Origin: Shewanella benthica KT99
GTDB taxonomy: Bacteria > Pseudomonadota > Gammaproteobacteria > Enterobacterales > Shewanellaceae
Assembly: GCF_000172075.1 (NCBI RefSeq)
Contig: NZ_ABIC01000002.1
Span: forward strand, 110,597 to 174,596
Direction: 5' to 3'
Length of the DNA stretch: 64,000 nt
The notes beneath the pieces are model-generated. The model ran no database searches, was not told the origin of the DNA, and saw nothing but the letters and a program-made list of their open reading frames with translations. The position numbers were made by a program, and so were the translations under genes. Shown one piece after another: positions 39,237-51,054 of the stretch; the first letter of the stretch is position 1; each line of letters opens with the position of its first letter.

Positions 39237-40553
39237 ATGAGCGAAACACATTTATCTAATCAGAAGTTTGCCGACTTTTCCCTTCATGAAGGGATAAAAA
39301 CAGCACTTAACGAGAGCGGCTTTGAATTTTGTACGCCTATTCAAGCAGCATCATTACCGATCCTTTTGCAGAAAAAAGATATCGCGGGTCAAGCACAGAC
39401 CGGAACAGGAAAGACTTTGGCTTTCCTTGTGGCGACTTTTGAACATCTGCTATCTAGTCCTATTCCTGAAGGTCGTCAGCTAAATCAGCCGCGCGCTATG
39501 ATCATGGCGCCGACTCGTGAGCTGGCTATCCAAATCGCTAGAGATGCGACGCTATTGGCAAAACATACCGGTTTGAAAGTCGGTATTGTCTATGGTGGTG
39601 AAAGCTATGAAGTTCAGCGTAAGGTACTAGATAAAGGTATCGATATACTTATCGGTACCACGGGACGTATTATCGATTACGTTCGTCAGGGCATCATAAA
39701 TCTGAGTGCAATTCAAGTTGTAGTGCTCGATGAAGCCGATCGTATGTTCGATCTTGGCTTTATTAAAGATATACGCTTCCTATTTAGACGTATGCCAGAT
39801 GCCAAGTTGCGTCTGAACATGCTGTTCTCTGCGACCCTTTCTATGAAGGTGCAGGAGCTGGCTTATGATCATATGAATGAGCCAGAGAAAGTTGTTATCG
39901 CGCCGAACGAAAAAACCTCCAAGAACATCAAGGAAGAGATTTTTTATCCATCTATGGATGAGAAAATGCGCCTGCTATTGTCACTTATTGAGGAAGACTG
40001 GCCAGAGAAGGCGATTATTTTCTCTAATACCAAGCACAGCTGTGAAAATGTCTGGTCTTGGTTATCGGGTGATGGTCATCGTGTCGGTCTGCTAACCGGT
40101 GATGTGCCACAGAAGAAGCGCATTCGTATTCTTGAGCAGTTCACCACGGGTGAGCTGGATTTCTTAGTCGCTACCGATGTCGCGGCTCGTGGTCTGCATA
40201 TCTCTGATGTATCACATGTATACAACTATGATCTTCCCGATGACTGCGAAGATTATGTGCATCGTATTGGTCGTACCGGCCGTGTGGGTAAGAAAGGTGT
40301 GTCCATTAGTTTCGCCTGTGAAGAATACGCCATGAACCTGCCAGCGATTGAGGAGTTTATTGCTCACTCGATTCCAGTGTCTAACTATGATAATACTGCG
40401 CTACTGGAAGATATTCCGGCACCGATCAGAGTTCATAGAAAGCACAATAGTCGTCCTCAAGGACGTGGTGGTTCGGGTCGTTCGAGTGGCAGTCGAAGTG
40501 GTAATCGTAACAGCGCACCTCGCCGTCACGATAAGACCCGTAGACATTCATAA
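39237..40553 (+). CDS. rhlB: ATP-dependent RNA helicase RhlB
   Basis: A 438-residue DEAD-box helicase of the RNA degradosome. Motifs in order: Q motif [13 protein letters not shown], Walker [21 protein letters not shown] within [26 protein letters not shown] and [11 protein letters not shown]. The C-terminal tail from about 405 is basic and rich in Arg, Gly and Ser. The next gene, gppA, starts 17 bp later, as in E. coli. Confidence 0.96.
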   Translation: MSETHLSNQKFADFSLHEGIKTALNESGFEFCTPIQAASLPILLQKKDIAGQAQTGTGKTLAFLVATFEHLLSSPIPEGRQLNQPRAMIMAPTRELAIQIARDATLLAKHTGLKVGIVYGGESYEVQRKVLDKGIDILIGTTGRIIDYVRQGIINLSAIQVVVLDEADRMFDLGFIKDIRFLFRRMPDAKLRLNMLFSATLSMKVQELAYDHMNEPEKVVIAPNEKTSKNIKEEIFYPSMDEKMRLLLSLIEEDWPEKAIIFSNTKHSCENVWSWLSGDGHRVGLLTGDVPQKKRIRILEQFTTGELDFLVATDVAARGLHISDVSHVYNYDLPDDCEDYVHRIGRTGRVGKKGVSISFACEEYAMNLPAIEEFIAHSIPVSNYDNTALLEDIPAPIRVHRKHNSRPQGRGGSGRSSGSRSGNRNSAPRRHDKTRRHS

Positions 40554-40569
40554 AAACTCGTATTAGAAG

Positions 40570-41481
40570 ATGATAGCACCTCGCTATGCCGCTATTACCT
40601 TAGGTTCTAATAGTTTTAATATGCTGGTCGCCGAAACAGTGGTAGGCCAGCCAAAAATTATTGCCAAGTACAAGCGTAAAGTGCGTCTCGCCGAAGGGAT
40701 TCAGGACAATGGCTCCCTGAGTGAAGAGGTGTTATTGCGTGGACTGGACTGCTTGTCCATGTTTGCCGAGATGCTCGAGAAAGAGGGCGTCAATAGCGAG
40801 AATATCGCGGTTATTGCGACTGCGACTCTGCGTAATATTGCCAACTCCGATGATTTTTGTCACCGAGCCTTATCTATTTTAGGTCATCCCATTGAAATTA
40901 TTACCGGCATGCGTGAAGCCGAGTTGATCTATCAAGGCATGGTGGCCACGACTCGTGGCGAGGGTCGCCGCCTTGTTATCGATATTGGCGGCGCGAGTAC
41001 CGAGTTTATTATCGGTGATGGTGATAAAGTGTTATTGAAAAACAGTCTAGCTATGGGCTGTGTCACCTTCAACGAGCACTTCTTTAATTCAATGCCACTG
41101 CAAGAGCTAGATTTCGAAGATGCTAAATCCCAGGTTAAAAATATACTGGGTGCGCATTTAACCGAACTAAAAACTTTAGGCTGGCACTGTGTCGTCGGTG
41201 CGTCCGGCAGTGTGCAATCTGTTGTCGAGCTTTTGAGCCATAGAAATCAATCTACTAGCATTACTCCCGATGTGCTTTACAAGCTAAAACAAGAAGTACT
41301 GGCGCAGTCAGATCTGTCGATGACTGAGATTGCTGGTTTAAATCATGAGAGAGCGCCAACCTTCGCCGCAGGGATCTCTATTTTGCTTGCCTTATTTGAA
41401 CTACTTAATATAGATAAACTAAACCTCTCTGGCGGTGCATTGCGTGAAGGCGTGCTGCAAACCTTAGCTAATCGACTCTAG
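40570..41481 (+). CDS. gppA: Ppx/GppA family phosphatase (short form)
   Basis: A 303-residue protein with the actin-like nucleotide fold of exopolyphosphatase/pppGpp phosphatase. Seen: AAITLGSNSFNMLVAE (phosphate 1), VIATATLRNIAN, RLVIDIGGASTEFIIG (phosphate 2) and CVVGASGSVQSV. E. coli GppA has about 494 residues, so this form has only the phosphatase core and lacks the C-terminal HD-like part. The substrate (polyphosphate or pppGpp) cannot be told from sequence. Cotranscribed with rhlB. Confidence 0.9.
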   Translation: MIAPRYAAITLGSNSFNMLVAETVVGQPKIIAKYKRKVRLAEGIQDNGSLSEEVLLRGLDCLSMFAEMLEKEGVNSENIAVIATATLRNIANSDDFCHRALSILGHPIEIITGMREAELIYQGMVATTRGEGRRLVIDIGGASTEFIIGDGDKVLLKNSLAMGCVTFNEHFFNSMPLQELDFEDAKSQVKNILGAHLTELKTLGWHCVVGASGSVQSVVELLSHRNQSTSITPDVLYKLKQEVLAQSDLSMTEIAGLNHERAPTFAAGISILLALFELLNIDKLNLSGGALREGVLQTLANRL

Positions 41482-41525
41482 ATAAAACCTTGCTAGGGTA
41501 TCTTGCCTAATTTACCTTTCTTCCT

Positions 41526-41541
41526 GATTGATTGATTGATT
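41526..41541. repeat. Tetranucleotide repeat GATT x4
   Basis: Four exact GATT units downstream of gppA, outside any coding region. Too short for confident slippage. Confidence 0.7.
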
Positions 41542-41672
41542 CTGCTTATCTGTCAGGCTGTATATCTGTCGTGCCACACTTCCTTTGTTCTATTGATATC
41601 GATTGGTATGACTCCCATTCTTTTTAAACAAAACAGAAACAAATTAGTTAAAAAACCATAGCGGATATAAAA

Positions 41673-42648
41673 ACATGCTTATGTACCTCACTCAGTACGA
41701 ATGTACAGGCGCATGAATTATTGCCAGATTTAACCGCCTATTAGGGATTTCTTTTTCCATTTTTCTTCGGTTAAACCGATAACAGAACTCACTAAGGTAT
41801 TCGTGAAGGTATTTTCCCGAAACTCCATGAAATGTGCCGAGTAAAAAGGCTTTTAAGTTACCTATTGCAATATGAACCCAAGGCAACCATTCATCGACCA
41901 ACTCACTCGGTGTAACCCTAGCTTCATGCTGTTGAGTGTTATCTATGATATTCAAAGCGGCTAGTCCGTCAGTATGAACTTCTTGCTGTGCATTTAAGTG
42001 CCTAGCAACAAAATCGTTAACGGCTTCACGACAAATACTGTCGACGGCCTGCATAGCGATAAATCCCGCGCGTTTCACTTTGCTTTCAACAGCAATTAAC
42101 ACAGGCGTTTACCCTGCGGCTCCACGTCCGCGTTTACCTTTTCTCTTTCCCCCAACGAAGGCATCATCAATTTCAATGAGACCTGAAAGCCTATATAGAC
42201 TGTCTCTATGACCCATTGCCGTTCTCAACTTACTCAATATTAAGCGTGCCGTTCGCCAATTAACCTCAATGAGTTTACTGAGCCTCAATGCTGAAATGCT
42301 GCCTTTATCTGAGCCGAGAAAGTAGATGGCCCAAAACCACTTCGCTAAGGGAATACGGCTACCATGGAATACAGTATCTGCGGTGACAGATGTTTGTTTA
42401 TGACACTGACTACATTCATAGACATCACGAGTAGTGAGCTGATAACTATGCTCACAACTGCACCTAGGACAAATAAAACCAGTAGGCCATCTGATGTGCT
42501 TTAGGTGGTTTAAACAATCAATTTCAGAACCAAACTGGCGTTGCCATTCAAAAAAACCAGCTTCAGGCGTTTTCATCGTCAATCTCACTTCTAGTCGTGA
42601 TTTATACAATAAGAATAGACTGAAACTGACTCATATGCAGAGGCATGT
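41673..42648 (-). mobile_element. IS1595-family insertion sequence with broken transposase
   Basis: A single-transposase element of about 976 bp. Imperfect 24-bp terminal repeats at 41673-41696 and 42625-42648 match at 17 of 24 positions. Outer flanks ATATAAAA and ATAAAAAA (7 of 8) may be the 8-bp target duplication typical of the family, but A-richness makes this tentative. It inserted between gppA and a TonB receptor gene. Confidence 0.75.
41692..42609 (-). pseudogene. IS1595-family transposase interrupted by one in-frame TAA
   Basis: The full frame would encode about 305 residues. The first part has a zinc ribbon (CPRCSCEHS...CSQC) and the first catalytic Asp in IEIDDAFVGGKRKGKRGRG. A TAA at 42109-42111 follows GAAG, where family members have Lys (AAA). 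The same frame then continues with TPVLIAVESK, the second Asp in EVHTDGLA, and the family C-terminus GTFHGVSGKYLHEYLSEF-YRFNRR. A single A-to-T change explains the stop. Without readthrough the element cannot make a full transposase. Confidence 0.9.
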
Positions 42649-42903
42649 ATAAAAAAGCGTACTTCCCACCAAGTTGTTATATTTATTAACAATTATCCTC
42701 TTCTAAAACTCTAACAAGCTAGATCTATCACTGAAATTGATCTTCAAATGACCTTAGTCTTGGGGTTTTTGTGTATATTACAGATTGTATAAAGCATGTA
42801 ATTAATGTTATTGTTTTGTTGCGCTTGGTTCGTTTTGTACTCAAATCAACTAATAATATTTTGCTAAGCGCGTACTCAGAGAAGGTTTAAGGGAGAATAA
42901 ATT

Positions 42904-45900
42904 ATGTCTGGAAGTAACGCGTTTAAGCGATTTACACCAAGAAAAACACTGGCAGCAATCGCTGTAGGTTCAGTATTAATGATGTCGGCACCGGCTGCCA
43001 TGGCTGCCGATACCAGTATTGTTAAGGGCCACATCGTTAATAGTGACGGTGCAAAGGTTTCAAATGCTACTATCACTTTGAAGCATAAGACTAAAGGTCT
43101 TGTGTATACCGTAGAAACTAACGCAAAGGGTGATTACTTCTTACGTAATGTCCCGGTTGGTGAATATGACGTCAGCATCACTAAAGATGGTTTTGTTAAG
43201 ACTCAAGAGTCAGGTGTCAGGGTTCGTATTGGTCAGCCAGTAATTCTAGATGGACAAATAACTGCTGTCGGTCTTGATAACGTCGAACGTATAGCTGTCA
43301 CAGGCAGTATGATCCGCCGTGTCGATATGGGCTCTTCCACATCCGGTGTGACGTTCAGCCAAGATGAGCTCAATACCATGCCTGTCGATTCAGGTTTTGA
43401 AAATATAGCCTTACTTGCTCCAGGTACGTCAGCTCCAGGTGGTGACAGTTTTAACGGGGCTTCAAGTTTCGGCGGCGCGTCATCTGCAGAGAATGCGTAT
43501 TATTTGAATGGTCTGAATATTACTAATATCAGAACTGGTCTTGGTTCCCTTAGCTTACCTTGGGAGGCTATTGCTCAAACTCAGGTCAAAACAGGGGCTA
43601 TCACTCCTGAATTTGGTAGTGCCATTGGTGGTGTTATTAATGCCGTATCTAAGTCTGGTGATAACGAATTTCATTTTGGTGTTGAAGGTCGATGGGATCC
43701 AGCATCATTAAGATCGTCACATGATTCTATCTATCAAGCAGATGGAACTATAGATACTAATACTCAGCAAACGACTGAAGATTTCAAGCAGGCCAGAATT
43801 TGGGCGAGTGGTGCAATCATAGAAGATAAACTGTTTTACTATGGCTTGTATGAGCCTAGTCAAAATGATTTTGAGTGGGCCTCTCAAACGGTTTATAAGG
43901 AAAAAGATCGAGAGTCTAATCGCTGGTTTGTTAAGCTTGATTGGTATATGACAGAAGATCATTCTTTTGGTTTTATGGCGATGAATAACAAGCGTACATG
44001 GACCACAACCACTTACGCCTATGATTGGGAAACCAATCAAATTGGAGAGCAACAAGGCGTTGAGGCTCCAGGGGAAGATGGCGGTAAACTATATAGTTTG
44101 AATTATAATGGTTATCTAACTGATGACTTCTCAGTTTCTGCCGTGGTTGGTCGAGTTGAGGAAAATGTAGAAAACCGTGTTGCCTCATCAAACCCTGGTG
44201 TATGGGATGAGAGAAATGGTTCATTTGTTACTTTGAGCCAGCATACTAACTCCACAGTTGTTGAGCAGCATTACGTGCGTGATCAGGCTCGTATCGATTT
44301 CAACTGGGATCTTGAAGACCATGCCATCAGCTTTGGTGTCGACTATAGTAGCGTATCGGTTGATTATTCAGAGGACCAGAACGGTATTGGTGAAGCGCAA
44401 GGTTGGTGGACCATAGCAACTGCAGGTGCCAATGATATCTCTGGTGCCGCTGAAGGCGAAGACTATATTGAGCGCCGCCGTCGTTCGACATTTGCTAATA
44501 ACGATTCAGAAGTGAGTTCATTCGCTTACTATATCAATGATTCGTGGCAGGCAACTGATAATCTTGTTATTAATGCTGGGGTTAGAGTCAACAGCTATAA
44601 AAATACTGTTTCAGATGGTCGAGCTTATGTGGATCTCGATAATCAGATAGCGCCTAGATTACAGGCTATTTATGATCTGCATGGCGATGGTACTTCTAAG
44701 ATATTTGCCACATATGGTCGCTATTTTCAGCCTGTATCTGTCAACATGAATATCAAACAAGGTGGTTCTCAGCGAGAAGTATTCGATTATTATGAGCTGG
44801 ATCAGCTCGATAGTGATGGTCACCCAATTATTACCGCCGATGGATCTCCAAGCCGCGGTGTCAATATTCGTGATACACGTGTAAGACAGCAAGGCATTAC
44901 TGAACCTGGTTTAATCGCTTCATCTTCACTCGACTCAATGTTTTCTGATGAATTTACTCTTGGTTATCAGCAAGAAGTATTTGAGACAATGTCTGCTGGT
45001 GTAAGAGTTATCTGGCGTGATCTTGGTCGCGGCATCGAAGATACCGATGTTGGGCCGATACTCAGTAAGAAACTCGCAGAGCTTGGTATCGAAGATAATG
45101 TAGGCCAAGGTTCTTATTATGTTCTGCATAATCCAGGTGATGCAGTTAACCTGAGTTATGATTTTGATGGTGATGGTCAAGTCGATAACATTACTCTTTC
45201 GCCAGAAGAGATGGCGTTAGATTCGATGCAGCGTCATTATCTGGCACTGGAATTAACACTCGACGGTAGTATCACTGATGACTTCCGTATTAACTCTTCT
45301 TACACCTTGTCTAATAACTGGGGTAATACCGAAGGGCTAGTTAAAACAGATAATGATCAGGCAGATCCGGGTTGGACTACTTCATATGATTATGGCGATC
45401 TGATGGACCATGCTTATGGTGACCTGCCAAACGATCACACACATGTGTTTAAGTTTAATGGTAGCTACGATATTACCGAAGAGTTTATATTGGGTTTCGT
45501 CACTAGTATCAGCTCTGGTCGTCCACAAAACAAATTCTCGGTTCACCCTGAAGGTGTAGATAGCTGTGCACCGGGTAATCCATGGGATGCTTGTATCAGT
45601 CGTTATTATGGTCATGCGAGTCACTATGATGAAGATGGTAACCCATCTTCACGCGGTACTGCTGGTACCTTACCTTGGGTAGCCAAAATCGACTTATCGT
45701 TAATGTACAGAACCGAACTGTTTGATGGTGATTTTAGTGTTAAAGGCACTGTTTATAATGTGTTGAATTCTGATACTGCTACCAACATTAATGAAGAGCG
45801 TACGGCTTATGGCGAAGATGGTTTGATGCTAAATCCAAACTATGGAATGACAACTGGACGCCAAGAAGAAAGATACTTCTCTCTTGTCGCTCGTTATCAA

Positions 45901-45906
45901 TTCTAA
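42904..45906 (+). CDS. TonB-dependent receptor with carboxypeptidase-regulatory domain (OAR-like)
   Basis: A 1000-residue outer-membrane receptor. The signal peptide ends at AAMAA (about residue 35). An N-terminal Ig-like regulatory domain (about 38-120; VKGHIVNSDGAKVSNATITL, YFLRNVPVGEYDVSI) precedes a TonB box-like stretch near NVERIAVTGSMIRR. A plug domain (GGASSAENAYYLNGLNI, FGSAIGGVINAVSKSG) and a 22-strand-type barrel ending in YFSLVARYQF follow. The family is often linked to peptide or carbohydrate uptake; no neighbour indicates a substrate. Terminator 15 bp downstream. Confidence 0.9.
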   Translation: MSGSNAFKRFTPRKTLAAIAVGSVLMMSAPAAMAADTSIVKGHIVNSDGAKVSNATITLKHKTKGLVYTVETNAKGDYFLRNVPVGEYDVSITKDGFVKTQESGVRVRIGQPVILDGQITAVGLDNVERIAVTGSMIRRVDMGSSTSGVTFSQDELNTMPVDSGFENIALLAPGTSAPGGDSFNGASSFGGASSAENAYYLNGLNITNIRTGLGSLSLPWEAIAQTQVKTGAITPEFGSAIGGVINAVSKSGDNEFHFGVEGRWDPASLRSSHDSIYQADGTIDTNTQQTTEDFKQARIWASGAIIEDKLFYYGLYEPSQNDFEWASQTVYKEKDRESNRWFVKLDWYMTEDHSFGFMAMNNKRTWTTTTYAYDWETNQIGEQQGVEAPGEDGGKLYSLNYNGYLTDDFSVSAVVGRVEENVENRVASSNPGVWDERNGSFVTLSQHTNSTVVEQHYVRDQARIDFNWDLEDHAISFGVDYSSVSVDYSEDQNGIGEAQGWWTIATAGANDISGAAEGEDYIERRRRSTFANNDSEVSSFAYYINDSWQATDNLVINAGVRVNSYKNTVSDGRAYVDLDNQIAPRLQAIYDLHGDGTSKIFATYGRYFQPVSVNMNIKQGGSQREVFDYYELDQLDSDGHPIITADGSPSRGVNIRDTRVRQQGITEPGLIASSSLDSMFSDEFTLGYQQEVFETMSAGVRVIWRDLGRGIEDTDVGPILSKKLAELGIEDNVGQGSYYVLHNPGDAVNLSYDFDGDGQVDNITLSPEEMALDSMQRHYLALELTLDGSITDDFRINSSYTLSNNWGNTEGLVKTDNDQADPGWTTSYDYGDLMDHAYGDLPNDHTHVFKFNGSYDITEEFILGFVTSISSGRPQNKFSVHPEGVDSCAPGNPWDACISRYYGHASHYDEDGNPSSRGTAGTLPWVAKIDLSLMYRTELFDGDFSVKGTVYNVLNSDTATNINEERTAYGEDGLMLNPNYGMTTGRQEERYFSLVARYQF

Positions 45907-45920
45907 GGACATCAAATAAT

Positions 45921-45950
45921 AAAAAAAGGCCGCATTCGCGGCCTTTTTTA
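45921..45950 (+). terminator. Terminator after the OAR-like receptor
   Basis: GC stem GGCCGC/GCGGCC (45928-45933 and 45938-45943) with loop ATTC, flanked by A- and T-runs, 15 bp past the stop. Confidence 0.92.
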
Positions 45951-46380
45951 TTATCACAATTGTTAAATGTTTCCCTTCATTTTAGTCTTTATTTCATTTA
46001 GACATATTTAGATACTTTTATACCTATTGCATTTCTAGTTACTGTTAGCCACTTACAGGTGATTTATTTAGCGCTAGCTGGTGGTAAAAGGTTAGGCTAT
46101 TTTTGTTCAGCAAAGCCAATAATTCACTGCTTTAAAGTGATTAACCCTTCCGCCATTAGTCACTTCTTATCAGAATATCCCAAGTTTTAGTGAGCTGCAT
46201 AAATACTCTAAAACTCTGCATTAATCCAATTGTTGTGTGGGGGTGGTATATTGCATACAAAATACATTGTGTGATGCAGATGTTGTCGCTATGTTTTGTT
46301 GTTGTTTTCTTTTTGGTTTCTACCATCAAAGTTGACTGAGCATAGGACCTATAAAAAATATATTCTTGGGAGATGGAAGT
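45951..46380. other. Promoter region of the second TonB receptor
   Basis: About 430 bp with no believable open frame. I see no Fur-like box or other operator I would defend. The ribosome site GGGAGATGG lies just before the ATG at 46381. Confidence 0.5.
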
Positions 46381-49050
46381 ATGAGATTTAATAAAGTCGC
46401 TAAGCTAGTCAGCTTGGCCTGTGGTGGAGTCGTCGCACTTTCAGTACCCGTCAATGCAGCAGAAAATGATGAAGATACTGTAGAGCGTATCGAAGTTACC
46501 GGTTCACGCATCAAACGTGTCGATATGGAAGGTGCGAGCCCGGTAACCACCATTACCGCCGAAGATATGGCCAATGCAGGTTTCTCAACTGTAGGTGATG
46601 CTTTGCGCGCTTCAACATTGAACTCATTTGGTTCTTACGGTGGAACATCAAACAACAGCTGGTCTTCTCAGGCGACTATTGCGTTAAAAGGTGCGGATCC
46701 TAGTCACACACTTATCTTGCTTGATGGTAAGCGTATGGCTAAGTCTCCAGTCTTAGGCGGCGGTGCAACTAACATCAACACTATTCCAACGGACGCTGTT
46801 GAGCGTATCGAAATTCTATCTGACGGTGCCTCAGCTATTTACGGTACTGATGTGATAGCGGGTGTTATCAACATCATCTTGAAGAAAGATTTTGAAGGTA
46901 TCGAAGTAAAAGTACGCGCCGAAGAGCCGGATGCCGAGGGTGGTGGCGATAACCATTCAGCCTCGTTCACCGGTGGCCTAAGCTCAGATAAAGGCAACTT
47001 GATGTTCACTATTGAGCATTTTAAGAAGTCAGGAATTACCTTTGCTGAACGTCCATATACCGCTGCACATGTGAAAAATGGACAAGATCCAAGTGATTAC
47101 AGAAGTTGGATAGGCTTGAGTCAAACAGGTCGTACACTTGATATGGGACCAAATGGTGGCTGGGAATACCAGACTCCGTTTACCAATTCTGATTTAAACT
47201 GTGCCGATGTTTATGGCAGTAATTTCACTGGATCCTTGAGTGACAGAGCTTATCCTGGCGAGACATCTTGTGCCTACGACTACACAAAAGCTGCCTATAA
47301 TGATGTCGACCAAGAACGTACATCAACGCTAATAAATTACACATATAGCCTCAGTGACGATATTGAGTTAACAGCACGCGCCTACTGGGCATCGAATAAA
47401 ACCACTGATGTTTCTGCGCCAATTCCGGGCTATATCCAATTTCCGCAGGCTATGCCAGCTTATACCACTGCTGAAGGGCTAGACTTACGTGCAGTACCAG
47501 AAGGCGGCGCTATGCTTTATCGTTTCGATACCGCTGGTAACCGTGTTCGAGAAAGTACCGATAACATCTATGACTTCCTCATTGGCCTCGATGGCACAAC
47601 TGATAGCTTCGACTGGAATGCGTCAGTGTCATACAACAAGTATGACGTCTTTAAGTGGGGAACTGGCTATCAATTGATTGGTGCAACGACCGATCTCGTT
47701 GGTGCCTGGGATGATGATACTAATTCGTTTGAAGGTTGGGATCCACGCGATCCAAACTCAGAAATGCCTGGTGGCGCAACCGCAAACTCAGATGCACGCC
47801 TAACCAGTAGTGCATTAGAGATTGATGGTGGCTTAAGCTTCGAATTGTTCGAACTCGCTGGTGGCTCAACAGGCTTGTATGTTGGTGCATCTTACCGTGA
47901 AGAGAAACTCGACTCACAAGTTGATGCTCTCGATGAAGCGGGTTTAATTGCCGGTGGTAGTGGTGAGCGTGATGTGAAAGCAATATTTATGGAGATGGCT
48001 TTCCCTGTTCTGGATAACCTAGAGCTAAATATTGCGGCTCGTTATGATGAGTACTCTGACTTTGGCGGCACGTTTAACCCACAAGTATCAGTGCGTTATA
48101 ATGTGCTAGAGCCCTTGTTAATTCGTGCATCATGGGGAGCTGGCTTCAGAGCACCAACCTTGGAAGATTTGAATCAATCTACCAGTGTTGGCTATAACAA
48201 TGTGACTAACTATCTTAAGTGTTATGAAGATGGAATGGGCATCGATGGTTGTGATATTGTAGATAATATACCCGTTTCTATCGGTCGTAATGAAAATTTA
48301 GGCCCTGAAGAATCTGAAAGCTATAACTTAGGTATGGTTTGGGATATTACCGATAACTTCAACATGTCAGTGGATTACTGGTCACTTGAAACTGAAGGGC
48401 TAATTGGTTCACTGAATAATAGTGAGATCACGCGAACTCAAGCTGAACTTTGGGCTGCTGATGCCGCTGGGCAACCTCGTCCCGATGTCAGTGCTATCTA
48501 TCCAGGCACATCAATTAGCCAGAATGGTGCGGGTAAGTTGACCAGGATGGATAACGTGCTACAGAATATTGGCCTGAGTGAGCGCCAAGGTGTTGATACT
48601 AAATTTGCGTCAACCTTTGAAACTGAAGTGGGTGACTTTAAGCTAGGTCTTGCCTGATCTCATTACATTAAGTATACAGATTCAAGTCCAGAAGGTGGCG
48701 TACAAACCATTTCTCGTAACTGGAGTGGTACCGAAGATTACCCGGATGATCGCGTAAACTTTACCGCTAACTACTTAGTGGGCGATCATAGCTTGTTCTA
48801 TCAAGCTGACTATGTCGATCATCAATCTACAACAGATACGCACGATAATGGTTCTAGCTATCAGATTGATTCGATCGTATACCACACTGTAAGTTATTCA
48901 TACACTATGCCGTGGAACAATACGATTTCGGCGGGTATTAATAACCTGACTGATGAAGACCCAAGATTTGATGCTAGCGGTGATTATGAGAGCAGTATTT
49001 ATGACATTATCGGTCGTTCTTACTGGGTGTCTTTCACTCAAGCTTTCTAA
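46381..49050 (+). pseudogene. TonB-dependent receptor interrupted by an in-frame TGA
   Basis: One continuous frame of 890 codons would encode a receptor of about 889 residues. Signal peptide MRFNKVAKLVSLACGGVVALSVPVNAA; TonB box-like DTVERIEVTGSRIKRV; plug with TLILLDGKRMAKSPVLGGGATNINTIP and DGASAIYGTDVIAGVINIILKK; barrel with RASWGAGFRAPTLEDLNQ. At 48655-48657 the frame has TGA between LGLA and SHYIKYTDSS, where the barrel strand would have Trp (TGG). The frame then runs to GRSYWVSFTQAF with the terminal aromatic residue required for outer-membrane insertion. The truncated product would lack the last strands, so it is probably non-functional unless TGA is read through or is a sequence error. 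Confidence 0.88.
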
Positions 49051-49075
49051 ATTTGTGAAGCTAAAAAACAGATCT

Positions 49076-49105
49076 AAAAAAGGCACTTATAGAGTGCCTT
49101 TTTTT
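49076..49105 (+). terminator. Terminator after the interrupted receptor
   Basis: Arms AAAAAAGGCACT and AGTGCCTTTTTT with loop TATAG. Its correct placement after the TAA at 49050 supports the view that 46381-49050 was one gene. Confidence 0.92.
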
Positions 49106-49122
49106 ATCTGTTACTGGGTTGA

Positions 49123-49659
49123 CTAGTTCAATATTTTTGCTAAATCGATCTCTAATGAGACTTCAGGACGTTCTACTATGCGGCCAATCTCTTCGCCTTT
49201 TTGCATCACGATGAAAGTAGGGATACGGCTAAACTCATATTGGGCGGCTAAGCCTTCAGGATCGGTTTTCTGGCGATCAACACCAATATAGGTCACCTTG
49301 ATATTTGGGTTGTTAACTTCTTCCATGATGCGGATGAAACGCGGTGTCTCACGGTGACAATCAGGACACCAGGTGCCGATGATCACAATGATCTCGGTAA
49401 GCTCTTTGAGAGACTTGAGCGGAGTTATCGCCGCGGTATCTACCTGATATTCTTTATAGCCTGCAGTAAAGTCATCGAGTTCGGTGACTAAGGCTTGTGC
49501 TTGTACTAATCCGGTTAATATCACTTCTTGTTTCTCCTCGCTACAGGTAGCGATAAAGCCATCTTGCTCATCTTCGAATGCACAGCCAGTGTTTGCCAGA
49601 GTTTGGCAGCTAAAAAAGAGGGCTGTAGTGGCAAGTAATGCCTTGACGTTATTGTTCAT
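49123..49659 (-). CDS. Periplasmic thioredoxin-like protein
   Basis: A 178-residue exported thioredoxin-fold protein. The signal peptide MNNNVKALLATTALFFSCQTLA is followed by a Cys-containing N-terminal part (C26, C39), then a thioredoxin fold with the motif TWCPDCHRETPRF (C98, C101) and the cis-proline SRIPTFIVMQKGEEIGRI. The CPDC motif is unusual compared with CGPC. No cytochrome-maturation partner is nearby. It may reduce or oxidise periplasmic disulfides; the substrate is unknown. Confidence 0.82.
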   Translation of the reverse strand: MNNNVKALLATTALFFSCQTLANTGCAFEDEQDGFIATCSEEKQEVILTGLVQAQALVTELDDFTAGYKEYQVDTAAITPLKSLKELTEIIVIIGTWCPDCHRETPRFIRIMEEVNNPNIKVTYIGVDRQKTDPEGLAAQYEFSRIPTFIVMQKGEEIGRIVERPEVSLEIDLAKILN

Positions 49660-49910
49660 AATAATACCTCAGGCTCGGGGGAATGACAGGTGCTGCTTGG
49701 GTGGATCTACGAACATATTTAAGCATTTAGCGCTAGTGAGGAAAAGCGTAAGGTTAGGTAAATCTTGGTTGGATCACAGAGAAATGTTGAATTTAGTTGT
49801 GTATGTCACAATTTTTATAAAGACGCTCATTGGTTGCAGATAAACTGGAAGTAGTGCGAGCCGAGTGAGGTAATACCAATTACCAAAGCTTTATCGTCGA
49901 CACATAAAAA

Positions 49911-49933
49911 AGCCGCAATAAATGCGGCTAAAA
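49911..49933 (-). terminator. Terminator after hemB
   Basis: Arms AGCCGCA and TGCGGCT with loop ATAAA; on the minus strand T-runs follow. It lies 22 bp past the hemB stop. Confidence 0.85.
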
Positions 49934-49954
49934 TATACTAACATTGAGACTAAA

Positions 49955-50980
<1,026 letters not shown>

Positions 50981-51054
50981 CTAACTAATACTCAGATAAT
51001 CTTCTGTGTGGAATAGCCACTAATGGGTTTTCTGAGTGTTGCTGATTATATGAC

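Noticed and set aside
41526..41541. GATT x4 as a phase-variable tract
   Set aside because: Only four units and outside any coding or clear promoter sequence.
48655..48657. Selenocysteine at the receptor TGA
   Set aside because: The position aligns with a Trp-type context in the barrel and no SECIS-like hairpin was seen; nonsense or sequence error is simpler.
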